A stretch of DNA of 64,000 nt, taken from NCBI GenBank assembly GCA_021521415.1, contig JAIQDT010004203.1, positions 62,001 through 126,000 on the forward strand, given 5' to 3'. Below are positions 53,969-64,000 of the stretch, in pieces. The position numbers and the translations under genes were made by a program. Position 1 is the stretch's first letter. The number at the start of each line of letters is the position of its first letter. Source of the DNA: Bidens hawaiensis (taxonomy: Eukaryota; Streptophyta; Magnoliopsida; Asterales; Asteraceae). The notes under the pieces were generated by a model that saw only the letters and a program-made list of their open reading frames with translations, searched no databases and had not been told where the DNA came from.

Positions 53969-56593
53969 ATGTCGTCGATCAACATCTCCGATTTGGTCAA
54001 GATGGAAGTAGAAGCGGGGTCTGTCACTAAGGCCCCGAGGCTGATGAAAGGAACTGACTTCGTGGCATGGAAGGACAGATTCATCCAATACATCAAATAC
54101 CAGGATGCCAAAATGTGGGTGTGCATCCAGGATGGATATATCCCTCCAACTGCGCAATACGAAGGTCGCGATGTGGTTAAGAAGTACAGCAAAATGGAGG
54201 ACGAAGAGAAGAAAATGTACGAGGCCGAAAGCAAGGCCCATGCTGCGATAACAATGGCACTTCCTCAAGAGGTTCTCCATACGTTCCGAAAGTACACTTC
54301 TGCAAGAGAGCTTTGGGATGCTCTTGAAAATAGATTCGAGGGGAATGTGGGTATCCGTGCATCGAAGGTAAAACTTTTGAAGACCCAGTTCTCCGTCTTC
54401 AAATTTTTGAAGAACGAATCACTGGATGATATTATCACCAGATACTATCATCTAATGACAGAGCTCAGCAATTATTCAATTGCTTACCGAGAAGAAGAGA
54501 TCGTTGAAAAGCTTCTCGATGCTCTCCCACCGAAGTGGGAAATGTACACCGTCCTTATGAGGGAAGACAGAGACTTTCCAACCTATGATCTAGAAACAGC
54601 AGTAAACAAGCTCAGAACTTATGAGCTTAATATGGTTCGAAAAGAAACACCAACAGATCAGATACAAGACCCTGGTATGTATGGTGCTAAGGTTAACTCA
54701 GGCTCAAGTTCAAGGCCTGAATCTGCTGCTTTTTACTCGAAAGGGGAGTCAGGTCCTGACTCACCTCATGAAGGAAATGTTTCTGTTAACATGAATGGTG
54801 ATGTATGTTTCGTTGCTGGAGGATCTAGTACTTCAAAGCCTCAAGCGTCCTCAAGTGGTTTTTCTGCACATGCCTCAAGCAATAATTATTCCAAGATGCC
54901 TATTAGTGTAAAATCTGCTGAAGAGCAGTTTGCAGTCTATGCATCATTTATTGCTTCCTATGAAAACTACATCCAGGGGAAGATTGTGGACCCTGCTGTT
55001 CTGGATGAGGACTACGACCAGATCGATGCTGATGATCTGGAGGAGATGGATTTGCAATGGCAAATGGCAATGATTGTGAGGCGTGTTAAACGGTTTATGC
55101 ACAAAACTGGAAGAAAGTTTGTTGGTGGTAGGCCCGGGTTCGACAAGTCCAAGGTAAGGTGCTATAATTGTCAACAGTACGGGCACTTTGCCAAGGAATG
55201 CAGAAATGAGAGGGTTGAACGAGGACAAGGTCGACCTACACAACACTCAGGAGTTAACAGAGAGATAAATGCCATGTTGACCAGAGAGGCAGGAGAGTAC
55301 AACTGGAATCAACGCTCAAGTGGTTCTGGTGAGCAAGCAAACATGGCTGAGTCTGAAGCTGAAGAATGTGAGAAGGTTGAAGAAATTGAGAAAGCAAATG
55401 AAGAAGAAACCGCTTTCATGGCAAATGACAAAGATAATCGCTCCGAGGTAAGTCCTAAAACTATTTGTACTAGTTGTGAGAATTTGTCTGAGCAACTTAA
55501 AACGATAACTGATCAGTATGTCCATTTAGATGCTGACTTTAAAACTATTAAAGAAGATCACCATTTTACGAAAGCAAGAGAAACGAGTTATAAAATTAAA
55601 ATAAAAGCATGTGAAAAAGACGTTCAAAGCTTAAAAATTAAACTTGCTGAGAAAATTGAAATAATTGATCTTAGTTATGAAGTTTTGGAGGAAAAAACTA
55701 AAGTGATTGCTGATCGGGATAAACAGATTGCTGACCACCAGGTAAAGGTGGTGGAACTGAACCGCAAACTTGAGCAGTTCAGGAATTCCTCGGCCATCCT
55801 TGATCACCTCGTGAGTGATCCAGGTACCTCTGCAAAGAGGGGAGGAATCGGATATCACGAAGTTCCACCACCCTTTAACCACAATTATACATATAATCCG
55901 AGTGTTCAGAAATCTGTTGATTTCGAGGTTAATCAGACAACTCCAATTAAGATTTCAAGGGTAGAATCAAGTGTTAGCTGTGGCGAAACGAGTTCGTCTG
56001 TTTCTAGTGTAAATATTTCTGTTTCAAGTCCAGTCTCATCGGATTCGGATAAGTTGTCCGAATCTGATCAGACAAAAGAGAAGGTAGGGTTACCCACCGA
56101 TGGAGATAAAAATAAAGTTTCTAAAAAGAGTTCTCCACTCAATCCGTACGTCCCACCTTATGTGAGACAAACGGATGGTAACACTGCCTCTACATCCAAG
56201 CCAACATTTGACAAGAAAATTGAGAGACGATGTTGCTTTAGATGTAACAAATTAGGGCATTTAGTTGCAGACTGCCCTCTGAAGCCTAGATTCAGAGGTG
56301 TGAGGCCAAACAAAACTGCGGATGAGCGTAATATTGTTACTGCTAAAAATGGAAACTTTTCAAAGAACAAAAATGTAACTAATTCAAGTTTTCATAAATA
56401 CAAACCTCATTTTTTCAACCAAACCACAAGATATAATACTTTCAACTCTCAAAAGTTTGGAAGACATTACGCCCAATCTGCAAGGAGATACCCTAACAGG
56501 GCTTACAGAACTTATCCTGATGCTAACTTGAGAAAGCCAGGGTACGGGACGTATCGATCCAAGACCAATTGGTCTTGGGTCCCAAGATTCTAA
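53969..56593 (+). CDS. E4 Gag (874 residues, two zinc knuckles)
   Basis: Intact frame beginning [17 protein letters not shown]. Residues ~25-230 form the UBN2-type Copia capsid region ([40 protein letters not shown]). The first CCHC knuckle ([14 protein letters not shown]) is at ~398, a coiled coil at ~500-615 and a second knuckle ([14 protein letters not shown]) at ~755. The end is a basic, aromatic tail rich in R, N and Y. Gag would form cytoplasmic particles and bind element RNA. The stop falls in front of TTTTATTGTGCAG, and Pol lies in the -1 frame. This is the best-preserved coding sequence of the element. Confidence 0.92.
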   Translation: MSSINISDLVKMEVEAGSVTKAPRLMKGTDFVAWKDRFIQYIKYQDAKMWVCIQDGYIPPTAQYEGRDVVKKYSKMEDEEKKMYEAESKAHAAITMALPQEVLHTFRKYTSARELWDALENRFEGNVGIRASKVKLLKTQFSVFKFLKNESLDDIITRYYHLMTELSNYSIAYREEEIVEKLLDALPPKWEMYTVLMREDRDFPTYDLETAVNKLRTYELNMVRKETPTDQIQDPGMYGAKVNSGSSSRPESAAFYSKGESGPDSPHEGNVSVNMNGDVCFVAGGSSTSKPQASSSGFSAHASSNNYSKMPISVKSAEEQFAVYASFIASYENYIQGKIVDPAVLDEDYDQIDADDLEEMDLQWQMAMIVRRVKRFMHKTGRKFVGGRPGFDKSKVRCYNCQQYGHFAKECRNERVERGQGRPTQHSGVNREINAMLTREAGEYNWNQRSSGSGEQANMAESEAEECEKVEEIEKANEEETAFMANDKDNRSEVSPKTICTSCENLSEQLKTITDQYVHLDADFKTIKEDHHFTKARETSYKIKIKACEKDVQSLKIKLAEKIEIIDLSYEVLEEKTKVIADRDKQIADHQVKVVELNRKLEQFRNSSAILDHLVSDPGTSAKRGGIGYHEVPPPFNHNYTYNPSVQKSVDFEVNQTTPIKISRVESSVSCGETSSSVSSVNISVSSPVSSDSDKLSESDQTKEKVGLPTDGDKNKVSKKSSPLNPYVPPYVRQTDGNTASTSKPTFDKKIERRCCFRCNKLGHLVADCPLKPRFRGVRPNKTADERNIVTAKNGNFSKNKNVTNSSFHKYKPHFFNQTTRYNTFNSQKFGRHYAQSARRYPNRAYRTYPDANLRKPGYGTYRSKTNWSWVPRF

Positions 56594-59500
56594 CTCTTTG
56601 TTTTATTGTGCAGGAACAGTTGAACAGGGCTGCCAACAATCTTTGGATTGTAGATAGCGGCTGTTCCCGGCACATGACTGGCAACAAACACTTGTTGCAA
56701 GATTTGAAACCTGTTCAGGGAGCTAGAGTTAGTTTTGCTGGTGATAGCGGAGGAAGGATAACTGGTAGAGGAACTGTGTCAAATGGGAAAATGACACTTG
56801 AAAATGTAAACTTTGTGGAGGAATTAAAGCACAATCTGCTGAGTGTGTCGCAGATTTGTGATAAAGAATACACTGTCCATTTCACTAAGAATGAAGCGAT
56901 TGTATTGAAGCCTGGTTTTCATATACCTGAAGAATGGATAGTAATGAAAGCTCCACGTGAAACGAATACATACGTGATGGATATGAGGTCTACTGAAATG
57001 GCCACCGGAGAATCCTGTTTAATGACAAAGGCAAGCGAATCAGAATCAGAATTATGGCACAGGAGAATGGGACATATTCATCTTCGTAAGATGAACTTCA
57101 TTGTCAAAAATGGGCTTGTGATGGGCGTTCCCTTAAAGAGTTTCAACTTTGAAGATAAATGCATAGCGTGCAAGAAGGGAAAACAACACAAGAAAAGCCA
57201 TCTCATCAAGACGATCAACTCAATTGCTGGTACTCTAGAACTACTTCATATGGATCTCTTCGGTCCAGTGAATGTACAAAGTCTAGGCGGTACTTCTTAC
57301 TGCTTGGTGATAACTGATGATTACTCGCGATACTCGTGGGTATATTTTCTGAAAACGAAAGACGAGACGACTCAGATGGTGAAGAATCTAATTACAAAAG
57401 TCGAGAACGTCATGAGTAAATCAGTTAAATTTATCAGAAGCGACAATGGGACAGAGTTCAAGAACTTTGAGATGGAAATCTTTTGTCTTCAGAAGGGTAT
57501 TGAGCATCAATACAGCGCTCCGTATACTCCACAACAGAACGGAGTAGCTGAAAGGAAGAACCGAACGTTGATTGAAGGAGCCAGAACTATGCTGGCAGAC
57601 TCAAAGCTTCCTGTGATGTTCTGGGCTGAAGCAGTTGCTACAGCCTGCTATGTTCTGAATCGGGTGTTAACCGTTAAGAGACTTGGAAAAACTTGTTACG
57701 AGCTTATGCACGGAAGGAAGCCCAACTTGTGCGGTCTTGAACCTTTTGGGTCTCCTTGTTCGATTTTGAAGACTAATTCGAAATTTGGTGAAGTAGCTGA
57801 TGAGGGAATCCTAGTCGGTTATGTTGTTGGGACTCCCAACAGACGGGTCTTCAATACGACAACTTGCAAGGTGGAGGTGGTTTGTAACACCGACATTACT
57901 AGTTACCAACCGCCAAAACCAAGCAATGGACCTGCTGAGCTGTTTGACTATGTTAAACTTTTTAAGTCGTTTAACGTACCTACTTTGGAAATTTCTGAAG
58001 AAGACGAAAGAGCAGTGACGAAGATGATATTTGATGAGGAAGAGGAGGTAGTGCAACATCAGATGACAGAAAAATCTCAGCCTTCCACATCAAACCCTAT
58101 CGATACCCCTGCGGCCTCAACTGAAGATGAGTTTATTAATCCTTTTCACTCTCAGCCTGAAACTACCATAGATGAGATCTCTTCAAACTTGGAAGACAAT
58201 TTGCATGTCGGTGCTGTTCCGACCACGAGAATTCACAAAGATCACCCATTGGAGAATGTTATAGGTGATGTGTCCTCTAGTGTACAAACCAAAAGTAGCT
58301 TGAATGAGCACACCTGTGTTTATACAAGCATTAAAGATACAGGTATCATGAACGAATGTTTGTACTCTTGCTTCATAAGCCAAGTTGAACCGAAGAATTA
58401 TCAAATGGCTTTAAAGGACAGCTCGTGGGTCGAAGCCATGCAAGAAGAGTTGGCTCAGTTCGAAAAAATGGAAGTTTGGACTTTGGTTGAAAAACCAAAG
58501 AATGTGCATGCTATAGGCACGAAATGGGTGTTCAAGTGCAAGAGAGATGAAAAGGGGATTATCGTGAGAAATAAGGCGAGGCTGGTTGTTAAAGGTTTTA
58601 ATCAGCAAGAGGGTATTGACTACAATGAGGTTTTCGCTCCTGTTGCCCGGTTAGAAGCGATTAGATTGTTTTTGGCGTTTGCTGCATCTAAAAAGATGAA
58701 GGTGTTTCAGTTGGATGTGAAGAGCGCGTTTCTTAACGGGAAAGTTGATGAGGTTGTGTTTGTTGAGCAACCTCCGGGTTTTCCTGACCCAGACTTTCCG
58801 GATCACGTATACAGGTTGAGCAAGGCGTTATATGGGTTACATCAGGCACCTCGTGCCTGGTATTCAACGTTATCAGACTACTTGCTGGAAAATGGTTTTG
58901 CAAGGGGATTGATCGACAGTACACTGTTTGTGAAGAGAGAAGGATGTGACTTCTTACTGGTTCAAGTCTACGTGGATGATATCATTTTTGCTGCATCAAG
59001 AGTATCCATGTGTCAGGATTTTGAGGCTGTCATGAAGAAACGATTCGAGATGAGTGCTATGGGTGAACTAACCTTCTTTCTAGGATTGCAGGTTGATCAG
59101 AAGAAGGATGGGATGTTCATTCATCAAACAAAGTATGTTCATGATGTGCTGAAGAGATTCAAGATGGAGGACAGTTCTCCATATGACCCCCAATCTGCGT
59201 CAATCACAAATTGGGCGCTGAATCAGATGGTGACGCAGATGTGGACCCTACTCTGTATCGGGCGATAATAGGTTCATTAATGTATTTAACTGCTTCTAGG
59301 CCCGATATAATGTTTTCTGTTTGTCTTTGTGCTCGTTTTCAGGCAAACCCAAAGGAATCTCACATGAAAGGTGTGAAGAGGATTTTGCGGTATCTTAAGG
59401 GCAAGCCGAAACTAGGGTTGTGGTACCCAAAGGGAGGAGACGTTGAACTGGTGGCATATACAGATTCTGATTATGGTGGATGTAATCAGAGTCGGAAGTC

Positions 59501-59915
59501 AACAACAGGAGGCTGTCAGTTTCTTGGAGGAAGATTAGTTTCCTGGCAGTGCAAGAAACAGACATCAGTTGCAATTTCAACATGCGAAGCTGAATACATG
59601 GCAGCATCCCACTGCTGCTCTCAGGTTTTGTGGATTCAGCAACAATTGCGCGACTATGGTCTGAATTTCTTACTTACTCCTATTTTAATTGATAACACTG
59701 CCGCCATCTCAGTAATTAACAATCCCGTGAAGCACAGTAAAACTAAGCATATTGACATTCGTCATCACTTCATACGGGATTGTGCTGAGAAGAAACTGAT
59801 AAAGATCGAAAAAGTTGATACACTTGAAAATTTTGCTGACTTGTTTACAAAAGCGTTTGATAAATCCAGATTTCAAAACCTAATTGAGCTAAACGGGATG
59901 ATCAATCCCGAGTAA
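56569..59915 (+). pseudogene. E4 Pol polyprotein, one frameshift
   Basis: The frame from 56569 lacks an ATG and overlaps the Gag end in the -1 frame. Order: protease ([13 protein letters not shown], ~residue 26), pre-integrase zinc motif ([16 protein letters not shown] to [12 protein letters not shown]), integrase core ([32 protein letters not shown]), reverse transcriptase ([28 protein letters not shown], catalytic YVDDIIF ~801) and RNase H (AYTDSDYGGC, EAEYMAAS, HIDIRHHFIRDC). The RNase H end lies in another frame (59211-59915). The break is near 59188, where a run of five C has probably lost one base. Protease, integrase and the main reverse transcriptase motifs are intact, but RNase H is not fused to them, so this copy is probably not autonomous. 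Confidence 0.9.
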
Positions 59916-60682
59916 CCATGTCTTTGTTTTTATATTAAAAAAAAAAAAAAAAAAAAAAAACAAGGGTCATTTTTGCTTAAAATTAGTCGGTTACCTCAGT
60001 TTGATGGACATATCCTCGGATATGTTTTGGTCCTCGTTTTTCGACTTAGAAAATAAGGATAGCCATTAACCGGAAGACTGAAAGTAACCGGGGCAGCTAT
60101 GACGTGTGTTCTTTCAGTTGCTGAAAATTAGTCGGTCATACTTAGTAAGAAGGACACATACTTGTATGTGGTCGGTCCAGTTGATCCATTGGATCTTCAG
60201 GATAGCCGTTTACCTGACGACTTTGACGTGATTGGGGCGATTGAAATTAAAGTTTTTTTTCGGGAAATGAAATTACTTTTCAAGTCTGTTACTTCGTAAG
60301 AAGTTCTATGCTGTGTTTAACAGAAAATTGATCCAACCTTGGAAAATGATATATATACTGATTGTGTGTGCTTAACTAGTGAAGTTATTAGGCTTAAAAG
60401 GCTTTAGAACAGTCATTGTATGTCATGGTAATTTTTATGGTGCGTAAAAGTGTATGTGATACTAACTTAAATTTACTCGAATTTACGTGGAAACTCCTTA
60501 AGAGTTTTGTATGTCTTCATACATATCTTTTCAAAGGATAGGCAGAAAAGCGACTACCCAGTCATACACGAGCCCGTGAGTGTTCTGATTCCCGTGAAGA
60601 AAGCATTTCAAGATACTGCAGTGATCCAGATTCGGGACTTGCAGTGGTTTAGTACTCCGAAGTCGATAAAAATGTTGATTTA

Positions 60683-60726
<44 letters not shown>

Positions 60727-62067
60727 GTGTATATTTTTAAATACTTATGAGACATAGTAACAATCAAGACTTCTCAAGTCTGGAGTTAGAAGAAAACGGG
60801 AGGCAGACATCGTGTATCTACAAGATAATCAGACATTATGGGTCGAAGTCAATTCGGGGTGACTTGGGTATAGCCAAATACGCTTTGAGAATAGATAGAA
60901 GACATCATTATCTCTGAGATGTTGCCAACTTAAATTTTTGAGCTTAACTGAACCTTAATCCGTATCACAGAAACGATGAAAACCATTTACGTTATTTACA
61001 TGCTTACAACCTGTGTCTCTATGTCATAATACAGCTAAACACGGATCTAAGTGACAGTCACATCGTTAGTATGATTCCTGTTAGGATCTTTTCTAAAACG
61101 TAGTGGTCCCTGACTAGACTGAAATTTGATCCCTTATTTCGTTAAAATTTTTCTAAGTTTTTTTTTAGTTTTTGTAGTTATATTATTTTATTGTTGGTTA
61201 CTGGGTCTTGATCATATTTGTTTAACTCTTTTTGGAAACTTCTAATGTTAAGTGCAAGATTTTTCAAACTTAAAGGGCTGATTTTGAAATTACGGGCGAA
61301 GTTGTTGAATTCGGCGAAGTTGTGCTTAACTTCGCCAAGGCGAAGTTAAGCGTAACTTCGCCTGAACAAACTCTGCCCTATATATAGACTTTGAAACAGT
61401 AACAGGTTATTATTCTCAACTTCTTCCGGCGAATTTACGAATATTTCCGGCGAACTTGATTATATTTTCGATTTCGATCTTTGTTTCCAGTTTCTTGTGC
61501 TCATTAACGGTATGTGTTGTCAATATCATTCACAAACTTACTCGTTCGGTATAGTTTTACCCGGTTCGAGACCTCGGGTCGTCGAACCTTCGAAACCAAG
61601 TTTTTCGACCTCACGTTACGTGTTCATGGACGACCTTTTCGTCCTAACACCATTGAAATATGTTGGACTTCATTGTTATATCCTTAAATCGGTCCGAAAC
61701 GTCGGATAAAACTAGTTTGAATCTGAACAGTCGCCGTTTCAGATTCAGGCGAAGTTAAGGTTTACGCGAAGTTATTCTCAACTTCGCCAGTGGCTTAAGT
61801 TCGCCTTCAGCGAAGTTATCCACAACTTCGCTTGAAGCTTAATTTCGCCTATGGCGAAGTTATCCATAACTTCGCCTTGAACACAACTTCGCCTATTTCA
61901 AATTTTTTATAAGATTTCAGACGAACTTACAGATGAAGCGAAGTTGTTCCCAACTTCGCCTCAACTTTAAATTCGCCTGTTCTGTGTACATCACAACTTC
62001 GCACATGGTACACAGCGAACTTGTGAGATGGTTATATGGTCTCTAACCTGATTTGTTTTATGCAGAT
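59916..62067 (+). other. E4 non-coding spacer between Pol and ORF3
   Basis: About 2.15 kb without an ORF. It starts with an A run (59937-59960). Several blocks match the E3 spacer in order: GGATAGCCATTAACCGG near 60057, GGCAGAAAAGCGACTAC near 60540, and GCCAAATACGCTTTGAGA near 60873. A TA microsatellite lies at 60690-60725. The last 770 bp carry the GGCGAAGTT array. Confidence 0.75.
61289..62015 (+). repeat. E4 pre-ORF3 array of GGCGAAGTT / AACTTCGCC words
   Basis: Around 30 copies in two clusters (61289-61370 and 61740-62015), mixed orientation, many separated by 8-20 bp so they can form hairpins. Variants include AAGTTCGCC and GCGAACTT. Confidence 0.9.
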
Positions 62068-64000
62068 ATGGCTGCTGTTGGAGGTGCTGGTGGTGATGAT
62101 GGTGATGAGCAACGACAATTCTTTCCAGCCCATAACCAATACATCACTTTGGATCCAGACGCACGAGGCATTGAAGACTATAGGGAGATTATCACATTTC
62201 TCCAACGATCACGAGTTTTTCACGCGATCACTAATACACTACCCATATCTCTGCCTAACATTGAAGATTTCTGGCAGACGGTGTATTATGATTGCAGACC
62301 TGAGCCTCCAGTGATGCGAGCAACTGTCAATGGTCAAGACATACAGTTTTCCTCGGAAGACATACGGTTGGCTCTGCAGTTCGGTGATGAAACGAGAGAC
62401 GACCCAACGGAGTTCGTAGCTCCTTTCCGTGACGGAGCTTACTTGAGGATGGGTTATTCGGGTCCGCTGGGGGACTCGCAGAGGAGGAAAGGCTTTCTGC
62501 TGGATCAATGGCGCTTTCTGATGCATGTGTTAATAGTACGCATGTCCGGCAGAAAGGCAGGAACAGACGGGATGGGTGCGACGATGCAATCGGCCATGAT
62601 TGCGCTGACTTACAACCGCAGATATTCTTTTAGTCAGCTAATCTTTTACGAGATTGATCGTCAGAGACGGGCGACGGCGCGCGAGCGTTTTATTATGTAT
62701 CCTCGGTTTCTACAAATGATTATTAATCATGTCGCTCCGTCTATACCGCAAAGACGCTCTATCAGATACGTTGAGTGCGTAACAAAACGTATCTTTGCTC
62801 AGTGCAGGACGTCGAGCACTCGTAGCAACCCTGAGCGGCGTCCCAGGCATACTCCACTTTTCGGGTATCTCATCAACCCGGAGTATGTTCCTGCAGGAGG
62901 GGACGAGTTCAGGGATCCGCAACCACATCAGGCGGCAGCACCTCATGCTGTATCAGCTGCGCCTGTTGTATCTTCTGCTGCTGTGACAGCTACTATATCT
63001 CAGGCTGTGTCCACTGCTGAACACGTTGATCTAGATGCTGCTTTTAGTGGACATGGTTTGTTTGATATGGATGTCTCGGGTCCTCAGTTGGTTGATGTTA
63101 CTAGAAGAGCTACTTCGGTAGCTGACTCCGATTTAGACGAAACGTTTGCTGAGGCGAGACGGCTCATGGTATCTCGGGAAAGAGGCCGAGAACTGTGGAG
63201 GAGGATGAGGATGAAGTGGATGAAGAGGAGGCAGTACAGATTGTGCTCAGACGTTCACGTAGAGAACGGACAGGTAGGGGTTCGGGAGCGGGAGAATCTT
63301 CAAGACTAGTACGTTTTGCTCCGCCTGCCTTGTCCGGTATGTCTCTTATTCCTTCATCAGAACGGGTTACTACTACTGCTGTCGAGGCGTCGGCACCGGC
63401 AGTTATGTCTCTACCACCCCAACCGTTTAATCCACCGGTGGTAGTTGCACGATTCGTTGATTCTACAATTACAACAACTGCAGGATTACCAAGTGTACCA
63501 CATGCGGTCACTTCAGCTACTGATGTTCCACCAACTCCATTGCCTACTTCAGATACCGAGAGGATTCTTTCGCTAGAGCGGATTGTTACTGAACAGTCAA
63601 AGACTATTGACCGCCTAGTGGAATCCAATCGACTACAAGCTGCCCTCCTGGTTGAACATGGAAGAATAATAGATGCCTTCAAGGATTACTTGGCATCTCA
63701 GGGGGAGAATACTTGTAGGGGCGATGAGTTGAGAACGAAAAGACGAGAAGATCATGACGATGATCCCAATGCACCTTCCGGTGCAGGTGATGAGCTGCCA
63801 AGAACCTCTCAGGCTCTTGGGGCTTCCACAACTGAGGGGGAGTCTACAAATGCAGCTGGTGATGAGGTTGTAGTTGTGGATGACGACGCTGATGTTGAAG
63901 ACGTTATCGATGCTTTGAAGGAGTTGGATGAGGAGGAGGACGATGAGTTGATGGATGATGACGACGTGTTGCCTATGGATGAGATTGAGAGGATTGGAGA
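62068..64000 (+). pseudogene. E4 ORF3 at the normal position, frameshifted and cut by the window edge
   Basis: Starts MAAVGGAGG after TTTTATGCAGAT, a splice-acceptor-like context shared with E3. It follows the inverted copy almost identically, with only a few amino-acid differences such as V to I near residue 37. Near 63183 a 13-bp deletion between two CGGGAAAGA repeats shifts the frame, and that frame ends at 63309. The original frame continues downstream to the window edge with the coiled coil and acidic region. The intact inverted copy therefore shows the ancestral state. Confidence 0.88.

Larger units (their letters stand above)
48002..64000 (+). mobile_element. E4: young, rearranged SIRE/Maximus-like Ty1/Copia element (runs off window)
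   Basis: Left to right: LTR A in minus orientation, ORF3 in minus orientation, a palindromic junction near 51.4 kb, the C-terminal half of ORF3 in plus orientation, LTR B, then a plus-strand element (primer site, leader, Gag, Pol, spacer, ORF3) cut by the window edge. LTR A and LTR B, each 421 bp, look identical, so the insertion is very recent. 48002-49944 and 51468-53410 are ~1943-bp arms of a near-perfect inverted repeat. The left flank is ATAAT (47997-48001); the right end lies outside. Confidence 0.85.

Overview
The window is nuclear DNA from a flowering plant, probably a dicot. Genes have short GT-AG introns, tRNA-iMet-primed LTR retrotransposons dominate, and AT-rich DNA is full of small TIR elements. 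The style of the elements suggests Asteraceae, but that is an impression. I see two ordinary host genes; nearly everything else is transposon-derived. The host genes are tandem phi-class glutathione S-transferases with three exons each: GST-1 at 7218-8339 and GST-2 at 32187-33083. GST-2 has an extra hydrophobic N-terminus.

Layout. 0.5-6.6 kb: AT-rich DNA with a duplicated unit of about 0.93 kb, a larger TIR-like element and three MITEs placed side by side in TA runs. 7.2-8.5 kb: GST-1, with a hAT-type MITE in intron 2. 8.6-9.4 kb: another MITE. 9.4-30.3 kb: one nested retrotransposon stack separating the GST genes. Its outer element E1 (TSD TATTC) is a gag-protease-only Copia copy. It contains E2, an inverted, apparently circularly permuted copy of the same family, and E3, a 15-kb SIRE/Maximus-like Copia element (TSD CTCGT). 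E3 is itself broken by a 2.2-kb solo LTR (TSD CATGG). 30.4-31.0 kb: a Mutator-like foldback element. 32.2-33.1 kb: GST-2. 33.2-38.9 kb: transposon remnants, a group II intron domain V-like hairpin, and second copies of two of the MITEs. 38.9-47.8 kb: E5, a gag-only Gypsy-like element whose 5' LTR holds another solo LTR (TSD CCTTT). 48.0-64.0 kb: E4, a very young SIRE/Maximus-like element, rearranged at its left end and running off the window.

E3 and E4 share an architecture: LTR, tRNA-iMet primer site, long leader, a ~900-residue Gag with two CCHC knuckles around a coiled coil, Pol, a conserved ~2-kb non-coding spacer, then a third ORF (ORF3) of unknown function. In both, ORF3 starts just after a GCAGATATGG sequence that looks like a splice acceptor. 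Each element also carries its own short motif in many copies and both orientations, in the leader and again before ORF3: GTTCTCGG in E3, GGCGAAGTT in E4. I regard the motif arrays plus the possibly spliced ORF3 as the best candidate here for an undescribed system. All coordinates come from reading the sequence by eye; no alignment or database search was run.
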